Shown here: in pieces, positions 1-9,304 of the stretch
Numbering within the stretch: position 1 is the stretch's first letter
How the letters are laid out: each line of letters starts with the position of its first letter
Source: Gammaproteobacteria bacterium
GTDB lineage: Bacteria > Pseudomonadota > Gammaproteobacteria > JAKDMP01
NCBI GenBank assembly: GCA_027018875.1
Contig: JALUYA010000047.1
Coordinates: 62,001-126,000 of the forward strand
Reading direction: 5' to 3'
Length of the DNA stretch: 64,000 nt
The notes under the pieces: generated by a model
What the model was told of the DNA's origin: nothing
Seen by the model: only the letters and a program-made list of their open reading frames with translations
The model's database searches: none
Made by a program: the position numbers and the translations under genes

Positions 1-1007
1 ACCCGCTGGAAACGGCGCTCGAGCGCGGCGTCCTTCTCGATATACTTGCGATACTCATCCAGGGTGGTCGCACCAATGCAGTGCAGCTCCCCACGGGCCA
101 GCGCGGGCTTGAGCATATTGCCCGCATCCATCGCCCCCTCGGCCTTGCCGGCACCGACCACCGTGTGAATCTCGTCGATAAACAAAATAATGCGCCCTTC
201 CTCTTTCGAGATCTCCTGCAACACGGCCTTCAGGCGTTCTTCGAATTCACCGCGAAACTTGGCCCCGGCCAGTAGCGCCGCCATATCCAGCGCCAGCAGG
301 CGCTTGTGCTTCAGCCCCTCGGGCACCTCGGCGTTGATGATCCGCTGCGCCAGCCCCTCGACGATCGCGGTCTTGCCCACGCCCGGCTCGCCGATCAGCA
401 CCGGGTTGTTCTTGGTTCGCCGCTGCAGAATCTGTACCACGCGGCGAATCTCCTCGTCGCGCCCAATCACCGGATCGAGTTTGCTCGCCTCGGCTCGGGC
501 GGTCAGATCCAGGGTGTATTTCTCCAGCGCCTGGCGCTTCTCCTCGGCATTGGGGTCATTCACCCGGGTCCCGCCACGCACCTCCTCGATGGCCCGTTCG
601 AACGCTCCCTTGGTCGCACCGGCCTCCTTCAAGGCCTGGGCGACCTCGCCGCGATCCTCGAGCAACGCCAGCGGGAACAGTTCGGAGGAGATAAACTCAT
701 CCCTCCGTTGCTGGGCCAGCTTGTCGGTCATATTCAGCACCCGCTGCAGGTCATTGCCGATCGGCACCTCGCCCGGCGCACCTTCCTGGCGCGGCAGCCG
801 CTCGATCACCATGGCCAGGCGGTCGCGCAGAACATTCAGGTTTACGCCCGACTTCTCGAGCAATGGCCGGACGCCGCCGCCCTCCTGGTCGATCAGCGCC
901 GACAGCAGGTGCACCGGTTCGATGAAGGGATGATCGCGCCCCACCGCAAGGGACTGCGCATCGGCAAGCGCCATCTGAAATTTGGTCGTCAACTTATCGA
1001 GTCGCAC
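1..1007 (-). CDS. clpB: ATP-dependent disaggregase ClpB, 5' part (runs off the window edge)
   Basis: The AAA+ disaggregase works with DnaK/DnaJ/GrpE to pull proteins out of aggregates in the cytosol. About the first 335 residues are present. The reading frame opens with [20 protein letters not shown], the typical N-terminal (Clp-N) domain, and runs into the first nucleotide-binding domain with Walker A GEPGVGKT and Walker B LFIDEIHT. It stops at the window edge inside NBD1 ([20 protein letters not shown]). The start is a GTG at 1007 with an AGGAG Shine-Dalgarno seven bases upstream; no ATG fits. pgeF and rluD lie upstream on the same strand, as in many Gammaproteobacteria. The 277-bp leader was searched by eye for a sigma-32 promoter and none was convincing. 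Confidence 0.96.
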   Translation of the reverse strand, partial: MRLDKLTTKFQMALADAQSLAVGRDHPFIEPVHLLSALIDQEGGGVRPLLEKSGVNLNVLRDRLAMVIERLPRQEGAPGEVPIGNDLQRVLNMTDKLAQQRRDEFISSELFPLALLEDRGEVAQALKEAGATKGAFERAIEEVRGGTRVNDPNAEEKRQALEKYTLDLTARAEASKLDPVIGRDEEIRRVVQILQRRTKNNPVLIGEPGVGKTAIVEGLAQRIINAEVPEGLKHKRLLALDMAALLAGAKFRGEFEERLKAVLQEISKEEGRIILFIDEIHTVVGAGKAEGAMDAGNMLKPALARGELHCIGATTLDEYRKYIEKDAALERRFQR

Positions 1008-1284
1008 GCAAGCTCTCCTGTTAGCAGGAGCCCGCCGGAGCTGAAAACAACCTACCGCGATGCTGGAATGGCGGCCAAAATATCTCCGGTTCCTCGTCCA
1101 GGCCCGCTATGCGCCTTAAAGTCAGAAATATTTTGACTCGTTTTCCCATTGTACTCGCTACGATTGCCTCGGCCCGACCGGCCCGTGGGTAAAATCCCGC
1201 AACGGGTGTTGCCTTATATGTTGTGTACAAAGCCGCGATATTCAACCGCTCATCCGCTGCGGGCAAACCCCATGGCGCGTTTCG

Positions 1285-2028
1285 CTACCGCCGCGGCATC
1301 CGCCAGATCAGGCTTGCCATGCGCCCGGTAGCGCCATCGCGGCGATAAGAATAAAACCGCCGCGAATCGCTGAAGGTGCACTCCCCGCCGATCCCCACCC
1401 AGCCGACACCCGCCGCCCGCAGGCGCGCCCGGGCCAGCAGCGGCAGATCACAATACCAGTACCCGGGCTCGGCGGCGGCAACCAATCCCGCCGCGCTTCC
1501 CGGCGCATCCGCGAAGGCCGCGCGCACCGCTGCACCCACCCGGTAGCGGCGCACCCCGATGCCGGGGCCGATCCAGGCCTGAACCTCGGCCGCCGCCGTG
1601 CCCAGGGCCCGCAGCGTCCGTTCCAGCACCCCGGCGGCAAGCCCCCGCCAACCGGCATGGGCCAACCCCACCACGGCGCCATCGACGGAGGCAAAAAAGA
1701 CCGGCAGGCAATCGGCGCTGAGAACGGCCAGCACCTCGCCGGTTCCGCGCGCGACCGCGGCATCGGCCTCGGGCTCCGGTTCACAGGCCCCGGCCTCGAC
1801 CACCCGGGTTCCATGAACCTGGCGTAACCACAGGGGCGCGGCGGGAAGGGCCAGCGCGGCGGCGAGGCGGCGCCGGTTATCCGCCACCGCCTCGGGCCGA
1901 TCGCCGACTCGGGTGCCAAGGTTGAGCCCGGCCCAGACGCCGCTACTCACCCCCCCCACGCGTGTCGTGGTCACCGCCCGTACCCCCGGGACCGGACGCC
2001 AACCGGGCACGATAAACTCGGGTTTCAT
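1285..2028 (-). CDS. pgeF: Purine nucleoside phosphorylase / peptidoglycan-editing protein PgeF (YfiH family)
   Basis: This is a 247-aa cytosolic multicopper-oxidase-like (DUF152/YfiH) protein. Members act on purine nucleosides, and E. coli PgeF prevents serine misincorporation into peptidoglycan. The family metal/active-site residues are visible: His72 in VHGTRVVEA, Cys107 in ADCLPVFF and His124 in AHAGWRGL. A longer in-frame start exists 21 bases upstream, but ATG at 2028 overlaps the rluD stop as ATGA and begins with MKPEFIVPGW, the usual start of the family, so I use it. It is translationally coupled to rluD, and clpB follows. Confidence 0.93.
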   Translation of the reverse strand: MKPEFIVPGWRPVPGVRAVTTTRVGGVSSGVWAGLNLGTRVGDRPEAVADNRRRLAAALALPAAPLWLRQVHGTRVVEAGACEPEPEADAAVARGTGEVLAVLSADCLPVFFASVDGAVVGLAHAGWRGLAAGVLERTLRALGTAAAEVQAWIGPGIGVRRYRVGAAVRAAFADAPGSAAGLVAAAEPGYWYCDLPLLARARLRAAGVGWVGIGGECTFSDSRRFYSYRRDGATGRMASLIWRMPRR

Positions 2029-2993
2029 CGACCCACGGTGCGGAGACAATCCAGCAGCCGGGAAAAATCCGCCGGCAGGGGCGCCTCGAAACTCAGGGTT
2101 GCCCCGCTTGCGGGATGCACCAGTTCCAGTTGTGCCGCATGCAACGCCTGGCGCCGAAAGGCCTGTACCACGGAGCGGGCCTCGAGACCGAGCCCGGGAG
2201 GCAATACCCGCCGCCCGCCATAGACCGAATCACCCACCACGGGCGTTCCGACATGCGCCAGGTGAACCCGAATCTGGTGGGTGCGCCCGGTTTCGAGCCA
2301 CACGTCAAGCAGCGTGAATTCCCCCAGGCGCTCGGCGATCCGGGTATGCGTCAGCGCCGGGCGGCCCCGTTGGATGACGGCCATGCGGGTACGCACCCCG
2401 GGGTGGCGCCCGATCGGGGCATCGATACTGCGCCCGCCCGTCACCCGACCCCGCACCAGTGCCCGGTAACGGCGCCCGATTTCGCGCCGGGCCAGCGCGG
2501 CGACCAACGCCGCGTGCGCAGCGGGCGTACGGGCGACCACCAGCAGCCCGGTGGTATCTTTGTCGAGCCGGTGCACCAGCCCGGCACGCGGCAGGCGGGC
2601 CAACTCCGGGGCATAGTGCAACAGCGCATTGACCAGGGTACCACTGCGGTTGCCGGCTCCCGGATGCACCACCAGCCCGGCCGGCTTATTGATGATAATC
2701 AGCGCGGCATCGGCATGAACGACATCCAGCGGGATCGCCTCGGCCCGATCCTCTCCCACCGGCTCGAGCACCGCCTCCAGCTCGATTCGCTCGCCCCCGG
2801 CCACCGGGTCGCGGGCGCGGCGCACCACGCCGTCCACACGGACTTTTTCGGTGTCGATCCAGCGCCGTAAACGGCTGCGTGAATACTCGGGCAAGGCCCG
2901 CGCCAACGCCTGATCCAGGCGCAAACCGGCAAGCTCCTGCGCCACAATCAATTCGTGGCGTCGAACTTCGCGGGCAAACAAGGGTCCGACCAA
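2025..2993 (-). CDS. rluD: 23S rRNA pseudouridine(1911/1915/1917) synthase RluD
   Basis: RluD converts three uridines in helix 69 of 23S rRNA to pseudouridine. An N-terminal S4-like domain (RLDQALARALPEYSRSRLRR) is followed by the RluA-type catalytic domain with the signature GLVHRLDKDTTGLLVVART holding the catalytic Asp. The C-terminal part includes RTHQIRVHLAHVGTPVVGD. I place the start at TTG 2993 because AGGAGG (3003-3008) lies nine bases ahead of it. This gives 322 aa, close to the E. coli protein. The longer open frame reaching back to 3233 runs over divergent bamD and is not family sequence. The stop overlaps the pgeF start. Confidence 0.94.
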   Translation of the reverse strand: MVGPLFAREVRRHELIVAQELAGLRLDQALARALPEYSRSRLRRWIDTEKVRVDGVVRRARDPVAGGERIELEAVLEPVGEDRAEAIPLDVVHADAALIIINKPAGLVVHPGAGNRSGTLVNALLHYAPELARLPRAGLVHRLDKDTTGLLVVARTPAAHAALVAALARREIGRRYRALVRGRVTGGRSIDAPIGRHPGVRTRMAVIQRGRPALTHTRIAERLGEFTLLDVWLETGRTHQIRVHLAHVGTPVVGDSVYGGRRVLPPGLGLEARSVVQAFRRQALHAAQLELVHPASGATLSFEAPLPADFSRLLDCLRTVGR

Positions 2994-3026
2994 CGTACAA
3001 TGCCTCCTTTGAACCACCGACGAGCC

Positions 3027-3776
3027 ATGCGCCGGATCCATATTTATCTTATCCCCGTCCTCTTCGCCGCCCTGTTGCTTGCCGGCTGCGCCGGTGGCCC
3101 GAAACCGGTGACGAAGGCCGCCAAGATCTACCACCAGGCCTACAACGCCATGATTACCGAGCGCTGGAATGCCGCCGCGGCCAAGTACCGTCAATTGCTG
3201 GCCACCTATCCCTTCGGAAAATATGCCACGCAATCACGCCTGAATCTGATCTATACCTATTTTCGCGCGGGGATGCCCGAGGAGGCCGGCCGCCAGGCGG
3301 ACTCATTCGCCAGGGAAAACCAAGCCAGTCCCTATGTTCCCTACGCGCTTTACATCAAGGGTGTCGCCTATGCGATGGCAATGCAACCGGGATTGCTGGA
3401 CAAGGCCTTTATCGTGGACATGTCCCGGCGCGACCCCCGTGACCAACAACAGGCCTTCGCCGCCTTCAAACAACTGGTAACCCGCTACCCGAAAAGCGCC
3501 TATGCCCAACCGGCGAAGCGCTGGATGGTTTACGTTCGCAATCGCCTCGCGCGCTTCAATCTCGGGCTCGCCCGATTCTATTTCCGCCGCAAGGAGTGGG
3601 TCGCCGCGGCCAATCGGGCCGCGATCATCATCACCCGTTTTCCGCGCACTCCCGCGGCCAAGCCGGCATTGAAGATCCTGGCACAATCCTACCGGGCGCT
3701 CGGAGAGAAAAAGCTGGCCGCGGCCGCGGCCGGCTATTATCGCTACAACTTCCAGTTGAAAACCCCACCCGCCTGA
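3027..3776 (+). CDS. bamD: Outer membrane assembly lipoprotein BamD
   Basis: BamD is the essential lipoprotein of the BAM complex, which folds beta-barrels into the outer membrane. The 249-aa protein starts with a lipoprotein signal, MRRIHIYLIPVLFAALLLAG followed by Cys21, then TPR-like helices (YHQAYNAMITERWNAAAAKY, YPFGKYATQSRLNLIYTYFR). The segment IVDMSRRDPRDQQQAFAAFK is a BamD hallmark. An upstream in-frame start at 2955 would bury the signal peptide and overlap rluD, so ATG 3027 is preferred. It is divergent from rluD, the conserved arrangement, and convergent with nadE. Confidence 0.95.
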   Translation: MRRIHIYLIPVLFAALLLAGCAGGPKPVTKAAKIYHQAYNAMITERWNAAAAKYRQLLATYPFGKYATQSRLNLIYTYFRAGMPEEAGRQADSFARENQASPYVPYALYIKGVAYAMAMQPGLLDKAFIVDMSRRDPRDQQQAFAAFKQLVTRYPKSAYAQPAKRWMVYVRNRLARFNLGLARFYFRRKEWVAAANRAAIIITRFPRTPAAKPALKILAQSYRALGEKKLAAAAAGYYRYNFQLKTPPA

Positions 3777-3792
3777 TCGGCTCACCGGAGCG

Positions 3793-5565
3793 TCAATCGT
3801 CGGCCCGATTCTCCCCCGGCTTGTCCGCGGGCGGCTTGAGTACGAACCCCGAGGTGATCGGGTAACGCCGTTCCCGTCCAAAGGCCCGGGGAGAAATCTT
3901 CACCCCCGGCGGGGCCTGGCGGCGCTTGTACTCATTGCTTTTGACCATCTCGGCGATCCGATAAACCGTATCGGCCTCGAATCCCTCCCGCATCAGATCG
4001 TCCGGGGTCCGGTCATTTTCGATCAACCCGTTGAGCACGCCGTCCAGCACCGGGTAGGGGGGCAACCGATCGGTATCCTTCTGCCCCGCCGCGAGTTCCG
4101 CCGACGGCTCCCGGGTCAGCACCGGCTCGGGGATCGGCGCTATATCACCCAGGCGGTTGCGATAGCGCGCAAGCCGATAGGCCAGCGTCTTGTAGACATC
4201 TTTCAGCGGCGCGTAACCGCCGGCCATGTCGCCGTACAGAGTCGCGTAACCGGTGGCATATTCACTCTTGTTCCCGGTTGTCAATACCAACTTGCCGGTC
4301 TTGTTGGAAATGGCCATCAGGATCACGCCCCGGCAACGCGCCTGGATATTCTCCTCGGTGACATCGGGCTCCAGCCCGCCAAACACATCCTGGAGCGCAT
4401 TCTGAAACGCCTGGAACGGCTCCTCGATAGACACCACATGCGACTTGATGCCCAGCCGTCGCACCTGCTCCCGGGCCAACTCCACGCTGATCTCGGAGGT
4501 ATAACGCGAAGGCATCATCACCGCGCTGACCTGCTGGGTCCCCAACGCATCGACCGCAATCGCCAGGGTCAACGCCGAATCGATCCCTCCCGACAAACCC
4601 ACCAACGCACCCTGAAAGCCATTCTTCAAGGCGTAATCGCGCACCGCCAGGGTCAGGGCGCGATAGACATCGGCATCGGACTCGAATGCCGTTCCCGCCT
4701 CCGCCAGGCCCGAAAGCGATGCCCCCTTGGCCTCCTCTTCCGCCGCCTCCTCGTCCTCGTCCTCGGCTTGGCGATCCGAACCCGGCTTGATGTTGGCATA
4801 CGCCGCCCGCCCGCCGATGTGCCCCCGCCGTCCCGGCATGGCCGAGACATTCAGCACCACGAACTCTTCCTCGAAGCCCGGCAGGCGATCGACAATATTT
4901 CCATCCTTGCCCACGGCAAAGGAATGGCCGTCGAAGACCAGTTCGTCCTGCCCCCCGACCAGGTTCAGGTACAGGATCGAAACCCCGTTGTCCCGGGCCC
5001 GGGCACTCACCACCTGCTCGCGGTTGGCCCGCTTGCCGATGCAGTAGGGAGAAGCATTGACATTGATCACCAACCGGGCACCGGCCGCGACCGCCTCCTC
5101 GACAGGCCCCTCTTCCCATACGTCCTCGCAAATTGTGAGTCCAATGGGAAGATTGTTGAGGTCCATCACCACTGTCTCGCTGCCGGGAGTGAAATAGCGC
5201 TTTTCGTCGAACACGCCGTAGTTGGGCAACCTGCGCTTGCGGTAGGTGGCCAGCGTCTGGCCATCGCCGATCAGCGAGCAGGCATTGTAAATGAGCCCAT
5301 CCTGGTACTCCGGATGCCCCACCAACACCCGGGTTCCACGCACCTGCTCCCGCAGATGGTTCAGCGCCTCCTCGACCTGGCGCCGCAGCTCGGAGTGCAG
5401 CAGTAGATCCTCGGGAGGATAACCGGTCAGGTTGAGCTCGGGGAATACCAACAGATCGACATGCTTGTGCTGCGCCTCGACCCACTGGAGAACCCGCCGG
5501 GCATTGCCCGTAACGTTTCCGACCAGGCAATCGACCTGAACCATTCCGATACGGACATTTGCCAT
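3793..5565 (-). CDS. nadE: Glutamine-dependent NAD+ synthetase
   Basis: The 590-aa enzyme amidates deamido-NAD to NAD+ using glutamine. The N-terminal half is a nitrilase-type glutaminase with the triad Glu43 (FPELNLTGYPPED), Lys110 (YRKRRLPNYGVFDE) and Cys146 (TICEDVW). The C-terminal half is an ATP-pyrophosphatase with the loop GLSGGIDSALTLAIA and the motif TTGNKSEYATGYATLYGDMA. Between the two lies a very acidic stretch (QAEDEDEEAAEEEAKG) that I do not recognise as a standard family element. The gene is 42 bases downstream of sucD on the same strand and may be co-transcribed with it. Confidence 0.95.
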   Translation of the reverse strand: MANVRIGMVQVDCLVGNVTGNARRVLQWVEAQHKHVDLLVFPELNLTGYPPEDLLLHSELRRQVEEALNHLREQVRGTRVLVGHPEYQDGLIYNACSLIGDGQTLATYRKRRLPNYGVFDEKRYFTPGSETVVMDLNNLPIGLTICEDVWEEGPVEEAVAAGARLVINVNASPYCIGKRANREQVVSARARDNGVSILYLNLVGGQDELVFDGHSFAVGKDGNIVDRLPGFEEEFVVLNVSAMPGRRGHIGGRAAYANIKPGSDRQAEDEDEEAAEEEAKGASLSGLAEAGTAFESDADVYRALTLAVRDYALKNGFQGALVGLSGGIDSALTLAIAVDALGTQQVSAVMMPSRYTSEISVELAREQVRRLGIKSHVVSIEEPFQAFQNALQDVFGGLEPDVTEENIQARCRGVILMAISNKTGKLVLTTGNKSEYATGYATLYGDMAGGYAPLKDVYKTLAYRLARYRNRLGDIAPIPEPVLTREPSAELAAGQKDTDRLPPYPVLDGVLNGLIENDRTPDDLMREGFEADTVYRIAEMVKSNEYKRRQAPPGVKISPRAFGRERRYPITSGFVLKPPADKPGENRADD

Positions 5566-5607
5566 GGAGTACCCCTCGCCCGGCGTTGGGACGCCGATCC
5601 GCTTCGC

Positions 5608-6477
5608 TCAGCCCAGTACCTGGGTCACGGCGCGGCCGATATCCGCACTCGAGCGAACCGTCGTCACTCCCGCCCGCTCGAGCGCGGCGAACTTGTGCCC
5701 GGCGGTTCCCTTCCCTCCGGAAATGATGGCACCGGCATGGCCCATGCGCTTGCCCGGCGGCGCGGTCACCCCGGCGATGTAGGCCACCACCGGCTTGGTG
5801 ACCTCGGAGCGGATATACTCCGCCGCCTGCTCCTCGTCGTTGCCGCCGATCTCACCCACCATCACGATAGCCTGGGTCGCCGAATCCTGCTGAAACAGCG
5901 CCAATACCTCCACAAAGCCCAGGCCATGAACCGGGTCGCCGCCGATGCCGACGCAAGTCGATTGCCCCAACCCCTCGAGCGTGGTTTGGTACACCGCGAC
6001 ATAGGTGAGGGTGCCCGAGCGCGAAACGATGCCGACTTTGCCCGGGCGGTGAATGTGCCCGGGCATGATGCCGATCTTGCACTCTCCCGGGGTGATCACC
6101 CCGGGGCAATTCGGCCCTACCAGGCGAACCGATGAGCCCTTCAGCGCCGCCTTCACCCGTACCATATCCAGCACCGGAATGCCTTCGGTGATACAAACGA
6201 TGGTCTCGATCCCGGCGGCGGCCGCCTCGAGGATCGCATCGGCGGCAAAGGGCGCCGGCACGTAGATCATGCTGGCGCCGGCCCCGGTCGCCTCCACCGC
6301 CTCCCGACAGGTGTTGAACACCGGCCGGTCGAGGTGGGTTTCTCCGCCCCGTCCCGGCGTTACCCCGCCCACCAGGCGGGTGCCGTAGGCAATGGCCTGC
6401 TCACTGTGAAACGTCCCCTGGCGGCCGGTAAATCCCTGGCAGATGACCCGTGTGTCCCGGTCGATCAAAATACTCAT
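5608..6477 (-). CDS. sucD: Succinate-CoA ligase (ADP-forming), alpha subunit
   Basis: The alpha subunit carries the phosphohistidine and CoA site of succinyl-CoA synthetase, a cytosolic TCA-cycle enzyme. The 289-aa protein starts [20 protein letters not shown] (CoA-binding Rossmann part). The active-site histidine lies in KRMGHAGAI near residue 246, and [20 protein letters not shown] is also present. The ATG overlaps the sucC stop by four bases (ATGA). No sucA or sucB lies beside the pair. Confidence 0.96.
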   Translation of the reverse strand: MSILIDRDTRVICQGFTGRQGTFHSEQAIAYGTRLVGGVTPGRGGETHLDRPVFNTCREAVEATGAGASMIYVPAPFAADAILEAAAAGIETIVCITEGIPVLDMVRVKAALKGSSVRLVGPNCPGVITPGECKIGIMPGHIHRPGKVGIVSRSGTLTYVAVYQTTLEGLGQSTCVGIGGDPVHGLGFVEVLALFQQDSATQAIVMVGEIGGNDEEQAAEYIRSEVTKPVVAYIAGVTAPPGKRMGHAGAIISGGKGTAGHKFAALERAGVTTVRSSADIGRAVTQVLG

Positions 6478-7661
6478 GATGGCTTTCCTTCGCGTTGCGT
6501 ATGACGTGCCGCGGCTACCGCCTTCTCGGCGGCATCGGTCAGATTCTCGGCGGCGATGATGTCCAGCCCGCTCTCGGTGAGCAGCTTGCGCCCGGCCTCC
6601 ACATTGGTGCCCTCGAGCCGCACCACCACCGGCACCGGAACGCCCACGCCCTTGACCGCATTGATGACCCCCTCGGCGATCATGTCGCAGTGGACGATTC
6701 CGCCGAAGATGTTCACCAGGATCGCCTTGACCCGCGGGTTGGACAGAATCAGCCGAAACGCCACGGTGACCCGCTCGGCGGTCGCGCTGCCGCCCACGTC
6801 GAGGAAGTTCGCGGGCTCACCGCCGGCGAGCTTGATCAGATCCATCGTCGCCATCGCCAGCCCCGCGCCGTTGACCATGCAGGCGATATCGCCATCGAGC
6901 GAAACGTAGTTCAAACCATGCTCGCCCGCCTCGGCCTCGGTGGCATCCTCCTGGCTCGGATCACGCAGATCGGCAAGATCCTGGTGCCGGAACAGGGCAT
7001 TGTCATCCAGGTTCACCTTGGCGTCGAGTGCCAACAACTCGCCGGCGGCGGTGACGATCAGCGGGTTGATCTCGATCAAACTGGCATCCTTGGCTACAAA
7101 CAGGTCATACAGCCCCCGCGCGAGGCGCGTAAAGGCCTTGACCTGCCCCCCCTCGAGCCCGAGCGCAAAGGCCAGGCGCCGGGCCTCGAAACCGGAAAAC
7201 CCGGAGGCCGGGTTGATGGCAACAGTAATAATCTGCTCCGGGTGCTTGGCCGCGACCTCTTCGATCTCCATGCCACCGGCGGCCGAAGCGATAAAGGCGA
7301 GGCACTCGCGCGAACGATCCACCACCAGGCTCAGGTACAGTTCGCGGGCGATCGCCGAGCCGCACTCGACCCACACCTTCTCGATCGGCAGCCCCTGGGC
7401 CTGGGTCTGGTGCGTCACCAGCCGCCGCCCGATCATCGCCTCGGCGGCCGCGCCGGCCTCGGCGGCCGAGCGGCACAGCTTCACCCCGCCCGCCTTGCCA
7501 CGCCCCCCGGCGTGGATCTGCGCCTTGACCACCCAAAGTTCACCCCCGAGCGAACGCGTCGCGGCCTCGGCCTCGGCGCGGTTGCCGGCCACCCGCCCCG
7601 CGGGCACCGGAACGCCAAAACGCGCGAACAGCGGCTTGGCCTGATATTCATGTAAATTCAT
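6474..7661 (-). CDS. sucC: Succinate-CoA ligase (ADP-forming), beta subunit
   Basis: The beta subunit has an ATP-grasp domain that binds nucleotide and succinate. It starts [20 protein letters not shown], then [17 protein letters not shown] (ATP-grasp), [21 protein letters not shown], and the C-terminal [14 protein letters not shown] loop. The open frame also offers an ATG four codons earlier (7673), but MNLHEYQAK is the family start and has GGGA six bases ahead, so 7661 is used (395 aa). It is the first gene of the sucC-sucD(-nadE) unit and is divergent from pilS across a 77-bp gap. Confidence 0.96.
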   Translation of the reverse strand: MNLHEYQAKPLFARFGVPVPAGRVAGNRAEAEAATRSLGGELWVVKAQIHAGGRGKAGGVKLCRSAAEAGAAAEAMIGRRLVTHQTQAQGLPIEKVWVECGSAIARELYLSLVVDRSRECLAFIASAAGGMEIEEVAAKHPEQIITVAINPASGFSGFEARRLAFALGLEGGQVKAFTRLARGLYDLFVAKDASLIEINPLIVTAAGELLALDAKVNLDDNALFRHQDLADLRDPSQEDATEAEAGEHGLNYVSLDGDIACMVNGAGLAMATMDLIKLAGGEPANFLDVGGSATAERVTVAFRLILSNPRVKAILVNIFGGIVHCDMIAEGVINAVKGVGVPVPVVVRLEGTNVEAGRKLLTESGLDIIAAENLTDAAEKAVAAARHTQREGKPS

Positions 7662-7691
7662 TGAATTTCCCATTCCATAGGTATAAAAAAT

Positions 7692-7714
7692 GTTCCGCCC
7701 GGCTGCGGCGGAAC
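7692..7714. promoter_or_regulatory. Inverted repeat between divergent sucC and pilS
   Basis: GTTCCGCC and GGCGGAAC form a perfect 8-bp inverted repeat with a 7-base loop, in the 77-bp gap between the start codons of sucC and pilS. The flanks are A/T rich (TATAAAAAA on one side, TTTATATTTTGC on the other). It could be an operator for one of the two genes or an mRNA leader hairpin. No known regulator site was recognised. Confidence 0.35.
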
Positions 7715-7738
7715 CAATAAACCTTTATATTTTGCATT

Positions 7739-9304
7739 ATGCGTATTGATTTCGCAAAATGGCCGGTCGATAAAATCGGCAAGCGGGGCGAACGGACGGT
7801 TCGCTGGCGCCTGCTCGAACTGCTGAATATCTACCGCCTGATCCTGGCCGGTTCCGCGCTGAGCGTTGCCGCCGCGCCGCACATGGCCGTGGCGCTGGGC
7901 ATTCGCTCGCCCCGGGTACTGGCCGCGACGGCGCTGTTCTACCTGCTGTTCGGGCTGCTCGCAATCCCCATGCTGGTGCGGGAACGGCCCAGTCTCTTCC
8001 TGCAAAGCCGCCTCGAACCGCTTCTCGATCTGCTCGCCGCCGCCGTGTTGACCCAGGCCGTTGGGGTCGATCTTGCCGGGCTGGCTCTCCTGCTGGTGCT
8101 GCCCGTGGCGGTCGGCTCGGCCGCCGCCGCGAACCGCTCCCACGCCTATTTCCCCGCCGCCGCCGCCGCCCTGCTCCTGCTTACCGTCGTGCTCGTGAAA
8201 AACCTCGGCGGCACGGCTTTTATCGCCGGCTATACCGCGGCCGCCCTGCTCGGACTCGGCCTGTTCGCCCTCGCCTGGCTGGGGCATTTCCTTGCCACCC
8301 GCCTGCTCGCGAGCGAAGCCCTGGCGCAACGCCGGGGCCTGGATGTGGCGCGCCTCGATGCGCTCAACCGCCGGGTCATCGCCGAACTCGATATCGGCCT
8401 CGTGGTCATCGATGCCGCGGGGCGCATCCTGCGCAGCAACCCCGCGGTGCATCACCTGCTCGGCGACGAGGGGCTGCTCCGGCTGGCGGAACTGATTCAC
8501 GAACCGCAGGAAGATTACGCCGCGGAACGGCTCATCAATCTCTCCGGGGGGGCGCAACGCCGCATCCGCCTGCGCACCCTGGGCAACCACAGGGAGCGGC
8601 TGGTGTTTATCGAAGACGCCAATGCCGCGGCCGAGCAGGCCCAGGCCCTCAAGCTCACCGCCCTCGGGCGCCTCAGCGCCGGCATCGCTCACCAGGTACG
8701 CAATCCGCTCGCGGCCATCAGCCACGCGAACCAGTTGCTCGGCGAAAGCGCGGCGCTCGGCGAACCCGAGCAACGGCTGGTCGGGATCATCGAACGCCAA
8801 TCCCGCCGCCTGGAACAGATAATCGAGGACGTGCTTCGCCTGTCCCGGCGCGCCCCCGCCGACACCCGCGACCTCGACCTGCCCGAGTGGCTGCAAAACT
8901 TTCGCTCCCGCTACGGTGAAAGCCACCCCGAACGCCTGGCACGGCTCAAAATCCACGTTCCCGAACGAATCCCGCCCGTGCGCTTCGACTCGGGGCACCT
9001 GTCGCTGATCGTGGAAAACCTGGTGGATAATGCCTTCGGTCACGGGGCCTCGCCCGCGGGAGCCACCATCCGGGCGAGCCGCTCCGCGGCGATGGTGTAT
9101 CTTGACGTACTGGACCGCGGCCCCGGAGTCGCAGGTCGGGAGGAAGCCATGTTCGAACCGTTTACCACCACCCACGCCCAGGGCACCGGGCTCGGCCTGT
9201 ACCTGGCCCGCGAACTGGCGGTAGCCAACGGCGCCGAAATCATCGCCGCCACCCGCCCCGGCGGAGGTGCGCGGTTTCGCCTCAGGATGCGCACCGAGCC
9301 ATGA
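7739..9304 (+). CDS. pilS: Sensor histidine kinase PilS of the type IV pilus two-component system
   Basis: PilS is the inner-membrane kinase that controls pilin transcription through PilR. The 521-aa protein has about six hydrophobic helices (residues 30-185), a PAS-like region ([20 protein letters not shown]), a HisKA dimerisation helix and an ATPase domain with N-box [15 protein letters not shown]1 LDRGPGV and G2 [12 protein letters not shown]. The phospho-accepting His318 sits in [13 protein letters not shown], so the residue after it is Gln319 rather than the Glu of PilS and most HisKA proteins (CAG codon at 8693-8695). The stop overlaps the pilR ATG by four bases. Confidence 0.9.
   Translation: MRIDFAKWPVDKIGKRGERTVRWRLLELLNIYRLILAGSALSVAAAPHMAVALGIRSPRVLAATALFYLLFGLLAIPMLVRERPSLFLQSRLEPLLDLLAAAVLTQAVGVDLAGLALLLVLPVAVGSAAAANRSHAYFPAAAAALLLLTVVLVKNLGGTAFIAGYTAAALLGLGLFALAWLGHFLATRLLASEALAQRRGLDVARLDALNRRVIAELDIGLVVIDAAGRILRSNPAVHHLLGDEGLLRLAELIHEPQEDYAAERLINLSGGAQRRIRLRTLGNHRERLVFIEDANAAAEQAQALKLTALGRLSAGIAHQVRNPLAAISHANQLLGESAALGEPEQRLVGIIERQSRRLEQIIEDVLRLSRRAPADTRDLDLPEWLQNFRSRYGESHPERLARLKIHVPERIPPVRFDSGHLSLIVENLVDNAFGHGASPAGATIRASRSAAMVYLDVLDRGPGVAGREEAMFEPFTTTHAQGTGLGLYLARELAVANGAEIIAATRPGGGARFRLRMRTEP

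Noticed and set aside
1008-1284. Possible small gene or sigma-32 promoter upstream of clpB
   Set aside because: The - strand frame 1021-1266 has no ribosome-binding site or family likeness, and no CCCCAT-type -10 with a matching CTTGAA was found.
7658-9175. 505-codon open frame on the - strand across pilS
   Set aside because: It is antisense to a gene with full kinase motifs, has a low-complexity Gly/Gln/Glu-rich translation and no family signature; high GC leaves long shadow frames.
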